Shown here: in pieces, positions 9,560 through 17,484 of the stretch | Layout: each line of letters opens with the position of its first letter | Numbering within the stretch: the first letter of the stretch is position 1 | From: Psychroflexus salis | GTDB taxonomy: Bacteria; Bacteroidota; Bacteroidia; Flavobacteriales; Flavobacteriaceae | NCBI RefSeq assembly: GCF_014640175.1 | Contig: NZ_BMGL01000005.1 | Span: 1-64,000 of the forward strand | Reading direction: 5' to 3' | Length of the DNA: 64,000 bases | The notes under the pieces: model-generated | Told to the model about the DNA's origin: nothing | What the model saw: the letters and a program-made list of their open reading frames with translations, nothing else | The model's database searches: none | Translations under genes and position numbers: made by a program

Positions 9560-10210
9560 ATGACGACAAAAAACTTAAGCCTAACACATAATGTAAGACC
9601 ATCTAGCTTAACCAATAATGCTCCACTCCTACTATTACTTCATGGATATGGTAGCGATGAAAATGACTTGTTTTCGTTTGCTTCAGAATTACCTAAAGAG
9701 TACATCATTATATCAGCAAAAGCTCCTTACGCACTTCAGCCATATGGAAACGCTTGGTATGCTATTAATTTTGATACTGCTGGCGATAAGTTTTCAGATA
9801 CCGAACAAGCAATTACATCTCGAGAGCTAATTATGAAATTTGTAAACGAATTAATTAAAGCTTATCCTATAGATGAAAATAATATAAATTTATTAGGCTT
9901 TAGCCAAGGTGCAATATTAAGCTTTGCATGCGCACTATCCTACCCTGAAAAATTCAACAGAATAATTGGTTTAAGTGGTTACATCGATAAAAATATGCTG
10001 CTTGCCGGGTACGAGCAAAACGATTTTTCGAAACTTAAAATTTATAATTCACATGGAAGTGTAGATCAGGTTATTCCTGTAGAATGGGCACGAAATAATA
10101 AACCAATACTCCAAAGTTTAGAGATTGATTTTATGTATGAAGAATTCCCCGTAGGACATGGAGTTGCACCACAAAATTTTACAAGTTTTAAAAATTGGCT
10201 TACCGATTAA
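9560..10210 (+). CDS. Phospholipase/carboxylesterase-family alpha/beta hydrolase
   Basis: The 216-residue protein is a compact alpha/beta hydrolase of the phospholipase/carboxylesterase (YpfH-like) family. The oxyanion motif LLLLHGYGSDENDL is near residue 25, the nucleophile elbow is GFSQGA (Ser near residue 115), the acid lies in SHGSVDQVIP and the catalytic His in VGHGVAP. There is no signal peptide, so it should be cytoplasmic. The substrate is unknown; family members hydrolyse short acyl esters. It is the last gene of the BatA-domain operon and faces the next gene tail to tail. Confidence 0.85.
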   Translation: MTTKNLSLTHNVRPSSLTNNAPLLLLLHGYGSDENDLFSFASELPKEYIIISAKAPYALQPYGNAWYAINFDTAGDKFSDTEQAITSRELIMKFVNELIKAYPIDENNINLLGFSQGAILSFACALSYPEKFNRIIGLSGYIDKNMLLAGYEQNDFSKLKIYNSHGSVDQVIPVEWARNNKPILQSLEIDFMYEEFPVGHGVAPQNFTSFKNWLTD

Positions 10211-10288
10211 ATTTACTCTGATGCATCTAATTTGTTATCTATTTTTACAAAAGCTTAGATGGTAGATAATTTCAAAAAAAACTTAAGT

Positions 10289-11164
10289 TTATTTTACTTC
10301 AACATGAATATGGTCATCATGCCTTACTGTACCACAACCATGATAAATTAGCTTTTCATTATTTAAACCTAAACGTGTTTTTAAATGGGGTTCGATAAAA
10401 ATAGTTTGCACAAAATCTTCTGCTAAAAAGTCATTTAAGAAATTTCGATTTATAATTTCATCAAATTTAAGTTTAGGATTAACAGTTCCTAAAGTAATAA
10501 ACTTAGTAAAATCATATTGACTGTAACCCGTATTCAAACATTCATTAATTTGGTTAACTTCTCCCTTTAACGGACTTTCAAAAATGCCATATCCACTAAA
10601 AGATGGCTTTGCATTGGTTAATTGATTATTTTCTTGGTAAATAAATGAAATATCTATTTTTTTTCCATCATTATGATAGCGGTGTGGTAATAAAGGAAAT
10701 CCGTCTAAAAATGGAAAATTAGCATCCAAATATACCAATTGAATTCCTGGATTATTCTCAGATAAGTCCTTACCCATATTTTGTAATACTTGATGAAGCT
10801 CTTTTGTAACGTAATTACGATTGCTCCAACTATAGAATGAAGAATGTGGTTGTACAAATGCAGTAGACTTAATTTTAACTCTTCCAAATAAAGAAGCTAA
10901 TTTGGGGACTAAAACATAAGTAGCCACTACATATAAACTTAAAAAAATTAAACTTCTAAACAAGAACGCCTTAGTTTTAAGCTTTGTAGTTACGGCTAGC
11001 GTAATTAAATAAATTATTCCCCCTATTTGTGTAATTACAGTTAACAGCAAAAAAAGAGCAATTTTACTTACAAATACAAGAGACTTTACTTTAGAACTCT
11101 TTTGTATATGAGTTTGTTGTCTTGTTAATCTTAAACTCCTCATGCGTTGCAAAATAAAAAACAT
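10289..11164 (-). CDS. Membrane-anchored LAS-type metallopeptidase-like protein
   Basis: This 291-residue protein has two predicted membrane helices (about 29-58 and 69-92) and an extracytoplasmic domain of about 190 residues. That domain carries the zinc pattern of LAS peptidases (M15/M74, D-Ala-D-Ala carboxypeptidase and MepA type): H164 with D171 in HNDGKKID, and H285/H287 in RHDDHIHVE at the very C-terminus. The last motif is much like MepA. I infer a peptidoglycan peptidase of the cell envelope; most annotation would call it hypothetical. It is not in an obvious operon. Confidence 0.55.
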   Translation of the reverse strand: MFFILQRMRSLRLTRQQTHIQKSSKVKSLVFVSKIALFLLLTVITQIGGIIYLITLAVTTKLKTKAFLFRSLIFLSLYVVATYVLVPKLASLFGRVKIKSTAFVQPHSSFYSWSNRNYVTKELHQVLQNMGKDLSENNPGIQLVYLDANFPFLDGFPLLPHRYHNDGKKIDISFIYQENNQLTNAKPSFSGYGIFESPLKGEVNQINECLNTGYSQYDFTKFITLGTVNPKLKFDEIINRNFLNDFLAEDFVQTIFIEPHLKTRLGLNNEKLIYHGCGTVRHDDHIHVEVK

Positions 11165-11210
11165 AAATTATAGAAGCTATTATTAAACAAATGTAGCATT
11201 AATCGCATAA

Positions 11211-11558
11211 TTATTTAATGAATTCCAAAATATTATCAATGGGCCTGCCTATTACGGCTTTATCACCCTTCACTACAATTGGACGCTCTATAAGCTTAGG
11301 ATTAGTATGCATGGCATATATAATTTCTGAATCTGATAAATCTTTAGCTTTATAACTTTCTTTCCAAATCTTTTCATTTTTGCGAATTAAATCTATAGGA
11401 TGTATGTTTAGCATTTGAATCAACTTTTCTAATTCATTAATACTAGGCACATTTTCTAAATATTTGATCACTTCAAAATCAATATTTCGCTCTTCTAGAA
11501 GCTGTAAACCTTCTCTAGATTTTTTGCACCTTGGATTATGATAAATTTTTGTTTTCAT
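11211..11558 (-). CDS. ArsC/Spx-family arsenate reductase-like protein
   Basis: The 115-residue thioredoxin-fold protein of the ArsC family has the catalytic cysteine near residue 11 (HNPRCKKSR) and the family signature RPIVV near residue 93. Glutaredoxin-linked arsenate reductases look like this, but short ArsC/YffB proteins also serve unknown redox roles, and no other arsenic gene is nearby. It starts 12 bases after prfB and is probably co-transcribed with it. Confidence 0.85.
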   Translation of the reverse strand: MKTKIYHNPRCKKSREGLQLLEERNIDFEVIKYLENVPSINELEKLIQMLNIHPIDLIRKNEKIWKESYKAKDLSDSEIIYAMHTNPKLIERPIVVKGDKAVIGRPIDNILEFIK

Positions 11559-11570
11559 AAGTTTTCAATG

Positions 11571-12672
11571 TTAATCATTTTCATTTTTTTGTCCCATCAT
11601 CATTAAGTAAGCTTTTAAAAAGGCATTGATATCTCCATTCATTACAGCATCTACATTTCCTGTTTCGTGGGTGGTACGCACATCTTTAACTAATTTATAA
11701 GGATGCATAACATAATTGCGTATTTGAGAGCCCCATTCTATACTTTTTTTGTTAGCTTCAATCTCTTTTCGAGCAGCTTGCTGTTTTTCTAATTCAATTT
11801 GATATAATTGTGACTTAAGCATTTTGATGGCTTTTTCTCTATTTTCTAATTGCGATCGTGTTTCGGAATTATGAATAACAATTCCAGATGGTTCGTGAGA
11901 TAGAATAACTTTAGTTTCTACTTTATTCACATTTTGACCTCCTGCCCCACTCGAACGAGCAAAATCCCAACTTATATCTGCTGGATTAATATCAATTTCA
12001 ATCGAATCGTCTGCTAAAGGATAAACATAAACCGACGCAAATGAAGTATGCCTTTTTGCATTACTATCAAATGGAGAAATACGAACCAAACGATGTACCC
12101 CATTTTCACCCTTCAACCAACCAAACGCAAATTCGCCATCAATTTCTAAGGTTACTGTTTTTACTCCAGCTACATCTCCTGCTTGGTGGTTTAGTTCTTT
12201 AATTTTAAATTTTCTTTTCTCGGCCCACATCATATACATTCGCATCAACATTTCTGCCCAATCGCAACTTTCGGTTCCACCAGCACCCGCAGTAATTTGA
12301 AGCACAGCAGAAAGCTGATCGCCTTCATCCGATAACATATTTTTAAATTCTAAGTCTTCAATTGCTTGCATGGCTTTCTCATAGCGTGCCATAACATCGG
12401 CTTCTTCAGCTTCATCTTCTTTAAAAAACTCAAACAAAACTTCTAAATCTTCAGTTAAGCTAGAAGCTTCTTCATAATCTTTAACCCATTGTTTTTCTGC
12501 ATTAATCTTTTGCATTAACAATTGGGCTTCCTGTGGTTTATCCCAAAAATCAGGCGCAAAGGTTTTCTCTTCTTGATTTGCTATTTCAATGCGTTTAGCA
12601 TCTAAGTCAAAGATACTGGTTTAAGTAAGTTAAGCGTTTTTTTAATGCTTGAAGATGGTCTATGTTTATCAT
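11571..12672 (-). CDS. prfB: Peptide chain release factor 2, with programmed +1 frameshift
   Basis: RF2 releases peptides at UGA and UAA codons. The start is the ATG at 12672; codons 1-21 read MINIDHLQALKKRLTYLNQY-L, then an in-frame TGA (12607-12609) follows CTT. Skipping one base at CTT-TGA-C continues in the frame that runs to 11571 and gives 366 residues, the normal RF2 length. The body has the GGQ loop (SSGAGGQNVN) and the SPF stop-recognition motif (RISPFDS). Unlike E. coli, no AGGGGG Shine-Dalgarno-like stimulator precedes the slip site. A -7 promoter word lies at 12697-12704. A one-frame gene caller would report only 11571-12521. Confidence 0.95.
12607..12612 (-). promoter_or_regulatory. 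RF2 autoregulatory +1 frameshift site
   Basis: On the minus strand the sequence TAT-CTT-TGA-C matches the universal RF2 recoding site. Low RF2 lets ribosomes slip at CTT and read GAC next; high RF2 terminates at TGA. The purine-rich stimulator found upstream in many bacteria is absent (the preceding bases read TACTTAAACCAG). Confidence 0.93.
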
Positions 12673-12696
12673 TTTGTTCTTTTTTTATGCAGTAAA

Positions 12697-12704
12697 CAAA
12701 TGTA
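12697..12704 (-). promoter_or_regulatory. -7 element for prfB
   Basis: TACATTTG on the minus strand, 24 bases before the prfB ATG at 12672, supporting that start and the frameshifted gene model. Confidence 0.6.
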
Positions 12705-12765
12705 ATTTATTAAGAAATAAAGTCTGTAATTTTCTAAATATTTTTATAGCTTTAACACAAAAAAA

Positions 12766-13791
12766 ATGCACATAGATTTACGAAGCGATACGGTTACTAA
12801 ACCAACAAAAGGAATGTTAAAAGCAATAGTTGAAGCCAAAGTTGGAGACGATGTATATAAAGAAGACCCGAGTGTAAATGCCTTGGAAGACTATCTGGCT
12901 GATTTTTTCGGAAAAGAATCAGCTTTGTATTTTCCTACCGGAAGTATGGCAAACCAAGCAGCTATAAAATTACATACCAATCCAGCAGAACAGTTAATAT
13001 GTGACAAGTGGGGACACGTTTATAATTATGAAGGTGGTGGTGTTTCATTTAATTCGGGAGTTTCTTGTAAATTAGTAGACGGCACACGTGGAAAAATTAC
13101 TCCAGAGTTAGTTGAAGCGGCTATTAACCCTCCAGATTTTTACCATAGTCCAAAAACAAGCCTAGTTTGTGTTGAAAATACTACCAACAAAGGCGGTGGT
13201 GCATGCTATGACATAAGCGAATTAAAATCAATTTACGAAGTTTGTAAAAAACATAATTTAGGTTACCACATGGATGGAGCTCGTATTGCCAACGCAATTG
13301 TAGCAAAAAAACAAGACCCTAAAGAATTTGGAAAATTGTTTGACACCATTACCATATGTTTATCTAAAGGACTTGGTGCTCCAATGGGAACGGTTTTAAT
13401 TGGAAATGAAAAAATCATGGAAAATGCCATGCGAGTTCGAAAAGTATTAGGAGGCGGAATGCGGCAAGTTGGATTTATGGCTGCAGCTGGTTTGTACGCA
13501 CTTAAAAATCAATTTAATCGTTTAAAAGAAGATCACATTAAAGCAACCGAAATAGGCCAAATGCTTACAAGTTTAAAATTCATTAAAAATGTTGAACCTG
13601 TAGATACTAATATTGTTATTTTTTATTTAGATGAAGTTATAGATCCTACGCATTTTATGGCTAATTTAAACAAAATGGGAATTAGAATAAGTGACATGGG
13701 CGATGGAAAAATGCGAATTGTTACTCATTTAGACTATACTGAGCAAATGCATAACTATTTGTTAGAAAATTTTAATAAAGCAGTAAATTAA
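12766..13791 (+). CDS. Low-specificity L-threonine aldolase
   Basis: This PLP enzyme cleaves threonine or allo-threonine to glycine and acetaldehyde. Its 341 residues fit the fold-type I beta-eliminating lyase family. It opens with the signature IDLRSDTVTKPT, has HMDGARI near residue 168 and the PLP lysine in CLSKGLGAPMGT near residue 205. The glycine produced could feed the gcvP system encoded at the left of the window. Its stop codon overlaps that of blh by four bases, tail to tail. Confidence 0.93.
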   Translation: MHIDLRSDTVTKPTKGMLKAIVEAKVGDDVYKEDPSVNALEDYLADFFGKESALYFPTGSMANQAAIKLHTNPAEQLICDKWGHVYNYEGGGVSFNSGVSCKLVDGTRGKITPELVEAAINPPDFYHSPKTSLVCVENTTNKGGGACYDISELKSIYEVCKKHNLGYHMDGARIANAIVAKKQDPKEFGKLFDTITICLSKGLGAPMGTVLIGNEKIMENAMRVRKVLGGGMRQVGFMAAAGLYALKNQFNRLKEDHIKATEIGQMLTSLKFIKNVEPVDTNIVIFYLDEVIDPTHFMANLNKMGIRISDMGDGKMRIVTHLDYTEQMHNYLLENFNKAVN

Positions 13792-14681
13792 TTTTTAGAT
13801 TTTAAATAACTAAACATTTTTCCCATAACAATTACATGTGGAAAGGTAATCGCGGCAATAAATGTAAAAAGCAAACTATAAAATAATTTGGTTTCATAAA
13901 AAAAGTAAACAAAAATACCTAAACCAATTACAGATACAAACCAATATATTCCTGCATCCTTAAAGTATTTTTTAAAACCTAAGGTATAGCTAGATTTATA
14001 TAAAAAATCAATTTGGTCTTTTAATGAAGGTAGGCTATGCCAAAATGTGAAATAAATAGCAAAGCCTAATAGTAAAGGAGTAAACTTAAAAATTAAAGCA
14101 AATAATAATAAAATTAAAAATTCTTTAAATAAGGTTTTCAGTTGAAGCCTATTCTTCTTGTAAAAAAATAAACTAAGTATTAAGAGTATTAAAAAGGAAA
14201 TAAGTGTTAAACTAAAAAACACAAGATTGGTAATTTCAAAATTAGCAATATCTCTTATAACTTGGTTTGTAGCTTCATGTTGAAGCCAAAAAAGCATATT
14301 TAAAATACAAAACCCATATAAAAACATAAACAGTTTTTGTGTATTAACATACTTTACACCACTAAAAATCTTTGCCCAATGCTGTTCTCCAAAATGATAG
14401 GCACTAAACAAAATAAAAAAAACAAGCGCATAGAACGGAATAAAATAAAACATAATAATAGCCAAAACAACTATCATTATGTATATGATTTTACTTAATA
14501 ACCTGTTTTTTTTAGATAAAAATTTTGTTTTTTCAATTAACAAAATATCATTAGCACCATGTAAAATACCTACACTTAAGATTAAAAAAAGTGCTAAAAT
14601 CGAAGCTTGTTTTAACGTAAACAATTGAGCAATAGCAAAACACACCAAACTAGAACTTATTATGATATTCCTAATATTCAA
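13788..14681 (-). CDS. blh: Beta-carotene 15,15'-dioxygenase, Brp/Blh family
   Basis: Blh splits beta-carotene into two retinal molecules, the chromophore of the neighbouring proteorhodopsin. The 297-residue protein has about eight membrane helices and the family's conserved histidines: ILHGAND (near residue 41), YHFGEQHW, FTFWHSLPS and FPHVIVMG. The best start is the TTG at 14681, since no ATG lies near it and two -7 words lie just upstream. The gene is divergent from proteorhodopsin. The carotenoid genes (crt) are not in the window, so beta-carotene must come from elsewhere in the genome. Confidence 0.93.
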   Translation of the reverse strand: MNIRNIIISSSLVCFAIAQLFTLKQASILALFLILSVGILHGANDILLIEKTKFLSKKNRLLSKIIYIMIVVLAIIMFYFIPFYALVFFILFSAYHFGEQHWAKIFSGVKYVNTQKLFMFLYGFCILNMLFWLQHEATNQVIRDIANFEITNLVFFSLTLISFLILLILSLFFYKKNRLQLKTLFKEFLILLLFALIFKFTPLLLGFAIYFTFWHSLPSLKDQIDFLYKSSYTLGFKKYFKDAGIYWFVSVIGLGIFVYFFYETKLFYSLLFTFIAAITFPHVIVMGKMFSYLKSKN

Positions 14682-14702
14682 AATGATTAATTATTATGTT
14701 GA

Positions 14703-14720
14703 CAAAATTAATCAAAAATA
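14703..14720 (-). promoter_or_regulatory. Two overlapping -7 words for blh
   Basis: On the minus strand TATTTTTG (14713-14720) and TAATTTTG (14703-14710) occur in a row. The nearer one gives a leader of roughly 15 bases before the TTG at 14681. Confidence 0.5.
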
Positions 14721-14756
14721 TTTCTTAAAACGATAATTTTATGTTTAATCTTTGCT

Positions 14757-14764
14757 TATGTTTG
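14757..14764 (+). promoter_or_regulatory. -7 element for proteorhodopsin
   Basis: TATGTTTG, an exact TAnnTTTG, 28 bases before the ATG at 14793. It overlaps the region just before a possible TTG start at 14766, which argues for the ATG. Confidence 0.6.
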
Positions 14765-14792
14765 TTTGAACAAATCAAAAATTTATAACGCT

Positions 14793-15533
14793 ATGAGTAA
14801 TTTTATGTATTTATTAGCCGATGTCTCAAAAATCGCGAATGACGATTACGTTGGCTTTACGTTTTTTGTAGGTAGTATGGCTATGATGGCTGCTTCTGCC
14901 TTTTTCTTTTTATCGCTGAACCAATTTGATACGAAGTGGAGAACTTCTGTATTGGTTTCAGGTTTAATTACATTTATTGCCGCTGTACACTACTTCTACA
15001 TGCGTGATTATTGGGATGCAGTTGGAGAATCTCCAACATTTTTCCGTTACGTAGACTGGGTATTAACAGTGCCATTAATGTGTGTTGAGTTTTTCTTAAT
15101 CTTAAGAGCTGCAGGTGCTAAACAAGCATTAATGTGGAAATTAATTTTCTGGTCAGTGGTAATGTTAGTTACAGGTTACATTGGTGAAGCTGTTGCTCCA
15201 GGTGCTTCTTGGCAGTGGGGTCTTGTTTCAGGAATCGCTTATTTTGTAATTGTTTACATGATTTGGTTCGGTGAAGCTAGAAAACTTGCAGAATCTGCTG
15301 GTGGAAATGTACTTACTGCTCACAAAATCTTATGTTGGTTTGTGCTTGTTGGTTGGGCTATTTATCCAGTTGGATACATCTTAGGTACTCCAGGAGGATT
15401 ATTTGGATACGACTTTGGTGTTGATGCAAGCTTCATGGATGTTGTTTACAACATTGGTGATGCCATTAACAAAATTGGATTTGGTTTAGTGGTTTATTCA
15501 CTAGCTGTTAAATCTACTCCAGCTAAAGCATAA
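14793..15533 (+). CDS. Proteorhodopsin, proton-pump type, predicted green-absorbing
   Basis: A seven-helix retinal protein of 246 residues from the ATG at 14793. Key residues are all present: His66, Arg85, the proton acceptor Asp88, Thr92, the donor Glu99 (together the DTE motif of outward proton pumps) and Lys227, which binds retinal. The spectral tuning site (position 105 in the reference protein) is Met96, which in flavobacteria goes with green absorption. The sodium-pump NDQ and chloride-pump NTQ motifs are excluded. blh lies divergently upstream, and a strong terminator closes the gene at 15555-15590. Confidence 0.97.
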   Translation: MSNFMYLLADVSKIANDDYVGFTFFVGSMAMMAASAFFFLSLNQFDTKWRTSVLVSGLITFIAAVHYFYMRDYWDAVGESPTFFRYVDWVLTVPLMCVEFFLILRAAGAKQALMWKLIFWSVVMLVTGYIGEAVAPGASWQWGLVSGIAYFVIVYMIWFGEARKLAESAGGNVLTAHKILCWFVLVGWAIYPVGYILGTPGGLFGYDFGVDASFMDVVYNIGDAINKIGFGLVVYSLAVKSTPAKA

Positions 15534-15554
15534 CTAATTAATGTTTTAAATTTT

Positions 15555-15590
15555 AAAGTCACTTCTTGATTGAAGTGACTTTTTTATTTT
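15555..15590 (+). terminator. Terminator of proteorhodopsin
   Basis: An 11-bp perfect stem (15555-15565 with 15572-15582), 6-base loop and T-rich tail. Confidence 0.88.
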
Positions 15591-15626
15591 ATGACCATTG
15601 TCATTTTAAAATTATACACACTAGTA

Positions 15627-15634
15627 TAATTTTG
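15627..15634 (+). promoter_or_regulatory. -7 element for the 44-residue membrane protein
   Basis: TAATTTTG matches TAnnTTTG exactly, 25 bases before the ATG at 15660. Confidence 0.55.
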
Positions 15635-15659
15635 TTGTTGAATTTTAAATCAACCTTTT

Positions 15660-15794
15660 ATGTTTATAACAAATTTACTTTGGGTTAATTGGACAAATGG
15701 TGCCATAATAATGACTGTAGTTTTTGGATTAGTCATCGCTGCTTTGGTGGGCGCGGTGTATTATATGTCTAAAAAGGACAAAAGGTTGAAATAA
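15660..15794 (+). CDS. 44-residue single-pass membrane protein
   Basis: A complete small gene: ATG at 15660, 44 codons, TAA at 15792. The peptide starts MFITNLLWVNWTNGA, has one membrane helix of about 20 hydrophobic residues (roughly 15-35) and ends in the positively charged tail MSKKDKRLK. A perfect -7 word upstream and a hairpin terminator immediately downstream (15822-15857) make it a separate transcription unit between proteorhodopsin and cdaA. I do not recognise a family. The N-out/C-in topology is inferred from the charge distribution. Confidence 0.7.
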   Translation: MFITNLLWVNWTNGAIIMTVVFGLVIAALVGAVYYMSKKDKRLK

Positions 15795-15821
15795 ATTTTC
15801 ATATAGCAAATAGTTTTTTTT

Positions 15822-15857
15822 ACTCCCTGATTATGTACGCGTAGTTAGGGAGTTTTT
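15822..15857 (+). terminator. Terminator of the 44-residue gene
   Basis: A stem of 7 perfect pairs (15822-15828 with 15847-15853), extendable by one wobble and one A-T pair, followed by TTTTATT. It ends at the stop of the convergent cdaA gene. Confidence 0.7.
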
Positions 15858-16635
15858 ATTGCATATCATTTTGCAGTTTCTTCACCAAGTCTTTTTCATT
15901 ATTAAATATTCTAAACTCACCATCTTTAATATAAGAAATCTGACCCGTTTCTTCACTAACGACCAAGGCTAAGGCGTCGGTTTTTTCGGTAATTCCAATA
16001 GCAGCTCGATGCCGCAAACCAAAACGCAACGGAATATTACGGTCGTTAGAAACTGGCAGAATAACACGTGTAGCTGTAATTTTAGCATCTTCTATGACAA
16101 TGGCGCCATCATGCAAAGGTGAATTTTTATAAAAAATAGATTCTAGAATGGGGATATTAAACTCAATTTGCATTTCGTCTCCAGTATTTTTAACAAAATC
16201 TAATTTAGTGTTGCGTTGTAAAACTATTAAAGCTCCTGTTTTTGTGCTTCCCATATTTTGGCAAGCTTCAACTAAATCTTCTAAATAAGCTAAGTCATCT
16301 AAACTTTTACTCGAGAAATTTATCTTTTGTAAAAAGCCTTTTTTAGATGAAAAATTAGTAGAACCAATCATTAATAAAAACTTCCGAATTTCTTGCTGGA
16401 AAACAACAATTAAAGCGAACATTCCTACTCCGATAAATTGACCTAATACATTGCTAAACATTTCCATGTTTAGCAAAAGTGTAAGTTGCCAAAGTAAATA
16501 AATAATTACAATACCAATAAAAATATTGATGGCTGCACTGCCTTTTACAAGCCTGTATATATAAAACAGTAAGAAAGCGACTAAGAGTATATCTAGTATA
16601 TCGAAAAAGCCTATGTCTAAAAAATCTAATCCCAT
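15856..16635 (-). CDS. cdaA: Diadenylate cyclase CdaA
   Basis: The protein makes cyclic di-AMP from two ATP. It has three N-terminal membrane helices (about residues 10-85) and a cytoplasmic DAC domain with the DGA motif (SPLHDGAIVIED) and RHR motif (FGLRHRAAIG). Its 259 residues are the usual length for TIGR00159. It is the last gene of an apparent operon with a glutathione peroxidase and folP (spacings 9 and 18 bases); the folP-cdaA pair is common in Bacteroidota. Confidence 0.93.
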   Translation of the reverse strand: MGLDFLDIGFFDILDILLVAFLLFYIYRLVKGSAAINIFIGIVIIYLLWQLTLLLNMEMFSNVLGQFIGVGMFALIVVFQQEIRKFLLMIGSTNFSSKKGFLQKINFSSKSLDDLAYLEDLVEACQNMGSTKTGALIVLQRNTKLDFVKNTGDEMQIEFNIPILESIFYKNSPLHDGAIVIEDAKITATRVILPVSNDRNIPLRFGLRHRAAIGITEKTDALALVVSEETGQISYIKDGEFRIFNNEKDLVKKLQNDMQ

Positions 16636-16653
16636 GGCTTAAAAGTAATGATA

Positions 16654-17475
16654 TTAATTGAACTGAGCCAAAAGTTGAATTACTTCTGAAGCTTCTTTTA
16701 CATCGTGCACTCGTAAAATATGCGCCCCATTTTGCAATGCAATAGTATTTAAAACACTAGTCCCGTTTAGAGCTTCACTAGGCTTGGTTTCTAGTATTTT
16801 ATAAATCATAGATTTTCTTGAAATCCCTACTAAAATTGGAGTCTGATGAAACTGAAGCGCATTTAAATACTGAAGCAATTGGTAATTTTGTGCAGTGTTT
16901 TTTGCAAATCCAAAACCCGGATCAATTATACAATCATTAATACCATATTGCTTAGCTTGATGCAATTTTTCAGAGAAATAAAAATTAACTTCTTCTATTA
17001 AATCTGAATAGGAAGTCATTTTTTTCATGTTTTGTGGTGTTCCCTTCATATGCATCATTATGTAAGGAATTTGCAATTGAGCAACGACTTTCATCATATC
17101 TGTATCTAGATTTCCTGCTGAAATATCGTTAATTATAGCTGCTCCTTCGCTTACAGCGGCACTTGCCACACTAGAGCGAAAAGTATCTACCGATATATGT
17201 ATATCTGGAAAATGTTTGATAATTTCATTTAAAATAGGCAACAATCGCTGTTTTTCTTTTTCCTCCGAAATATGGTCTGCACCTGGACGTGAACTATAAG
17301 CACCCACATCTATAAATGTGGCACCATCGGTAAGCATTTTTTCAACTTGTTTTAATACTTCTGTTGGATTTTTATATTTGCCCCCATCGTAAAAAGAATC
17401 GGGTGTAAGATTTAAAATACCCATTACTTTTGGGCTAGACAAATCAATTAAATTTCCTTTACAGTTAATATGCAT
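16654..17475 (-). CDS. folP: Dihydropteroate synthase
   Basis: This folate-pathway enzyme joins p-aminobenzoate to the pterin diphosphate. The 273-residue TIM barrel shows the signatures MGILNLTPDSFYDGGK near residue 18, IDVGAYSSRPGA, DPGFGFAKN and the terminal LRVHDVKEA. It lies between the glutathione peroxidase and cdaA on the same strand with small gaps, so the three genes are likely one transcript. Confidence 0.95.
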   Translation of the reverse strand: MHINCKGNLIDLSSPKVMGILNLTPDSFYDGGKYKNPTEVLKQVEKMLTDGATFIDVGAYSSRPGADHISEEKEKQRLLPILNEIIKHFPDIHISVDTFRSSVASAAVSEGAAIINDISAGNLDTDMMKVVAQLQIPYIMMHMKGTPQNMKKMTSYSDLIEEVNFYFSEKLHQAKQYGINDCIIDPGFGFAKNTAQNYQLLQYLNALQFHQTPILVGISRKSMIYKILETKPSEALNGTSVLNTIALQNGAHILRVHDVKEASEVIQLLAQFN

Positions 17476-17484
17476 ACATCTGGT

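Noticed and set aside
12521-12672. Treating prfB as a one-frame gene starting near 12521 or reading the upstream ATG frame as a separate peptide.
   Set aside because: The two frames join exactly at the canonical CTT-TGA-C slip site and together give the normal RF2 length.
14766-14792. A TTG start for proteorhodopsin nine codons upstream of the ATG.
   Set aside because: It begins two bases after the -7 word, so transcription would start inside it; the ATG at 14793 is preferred.
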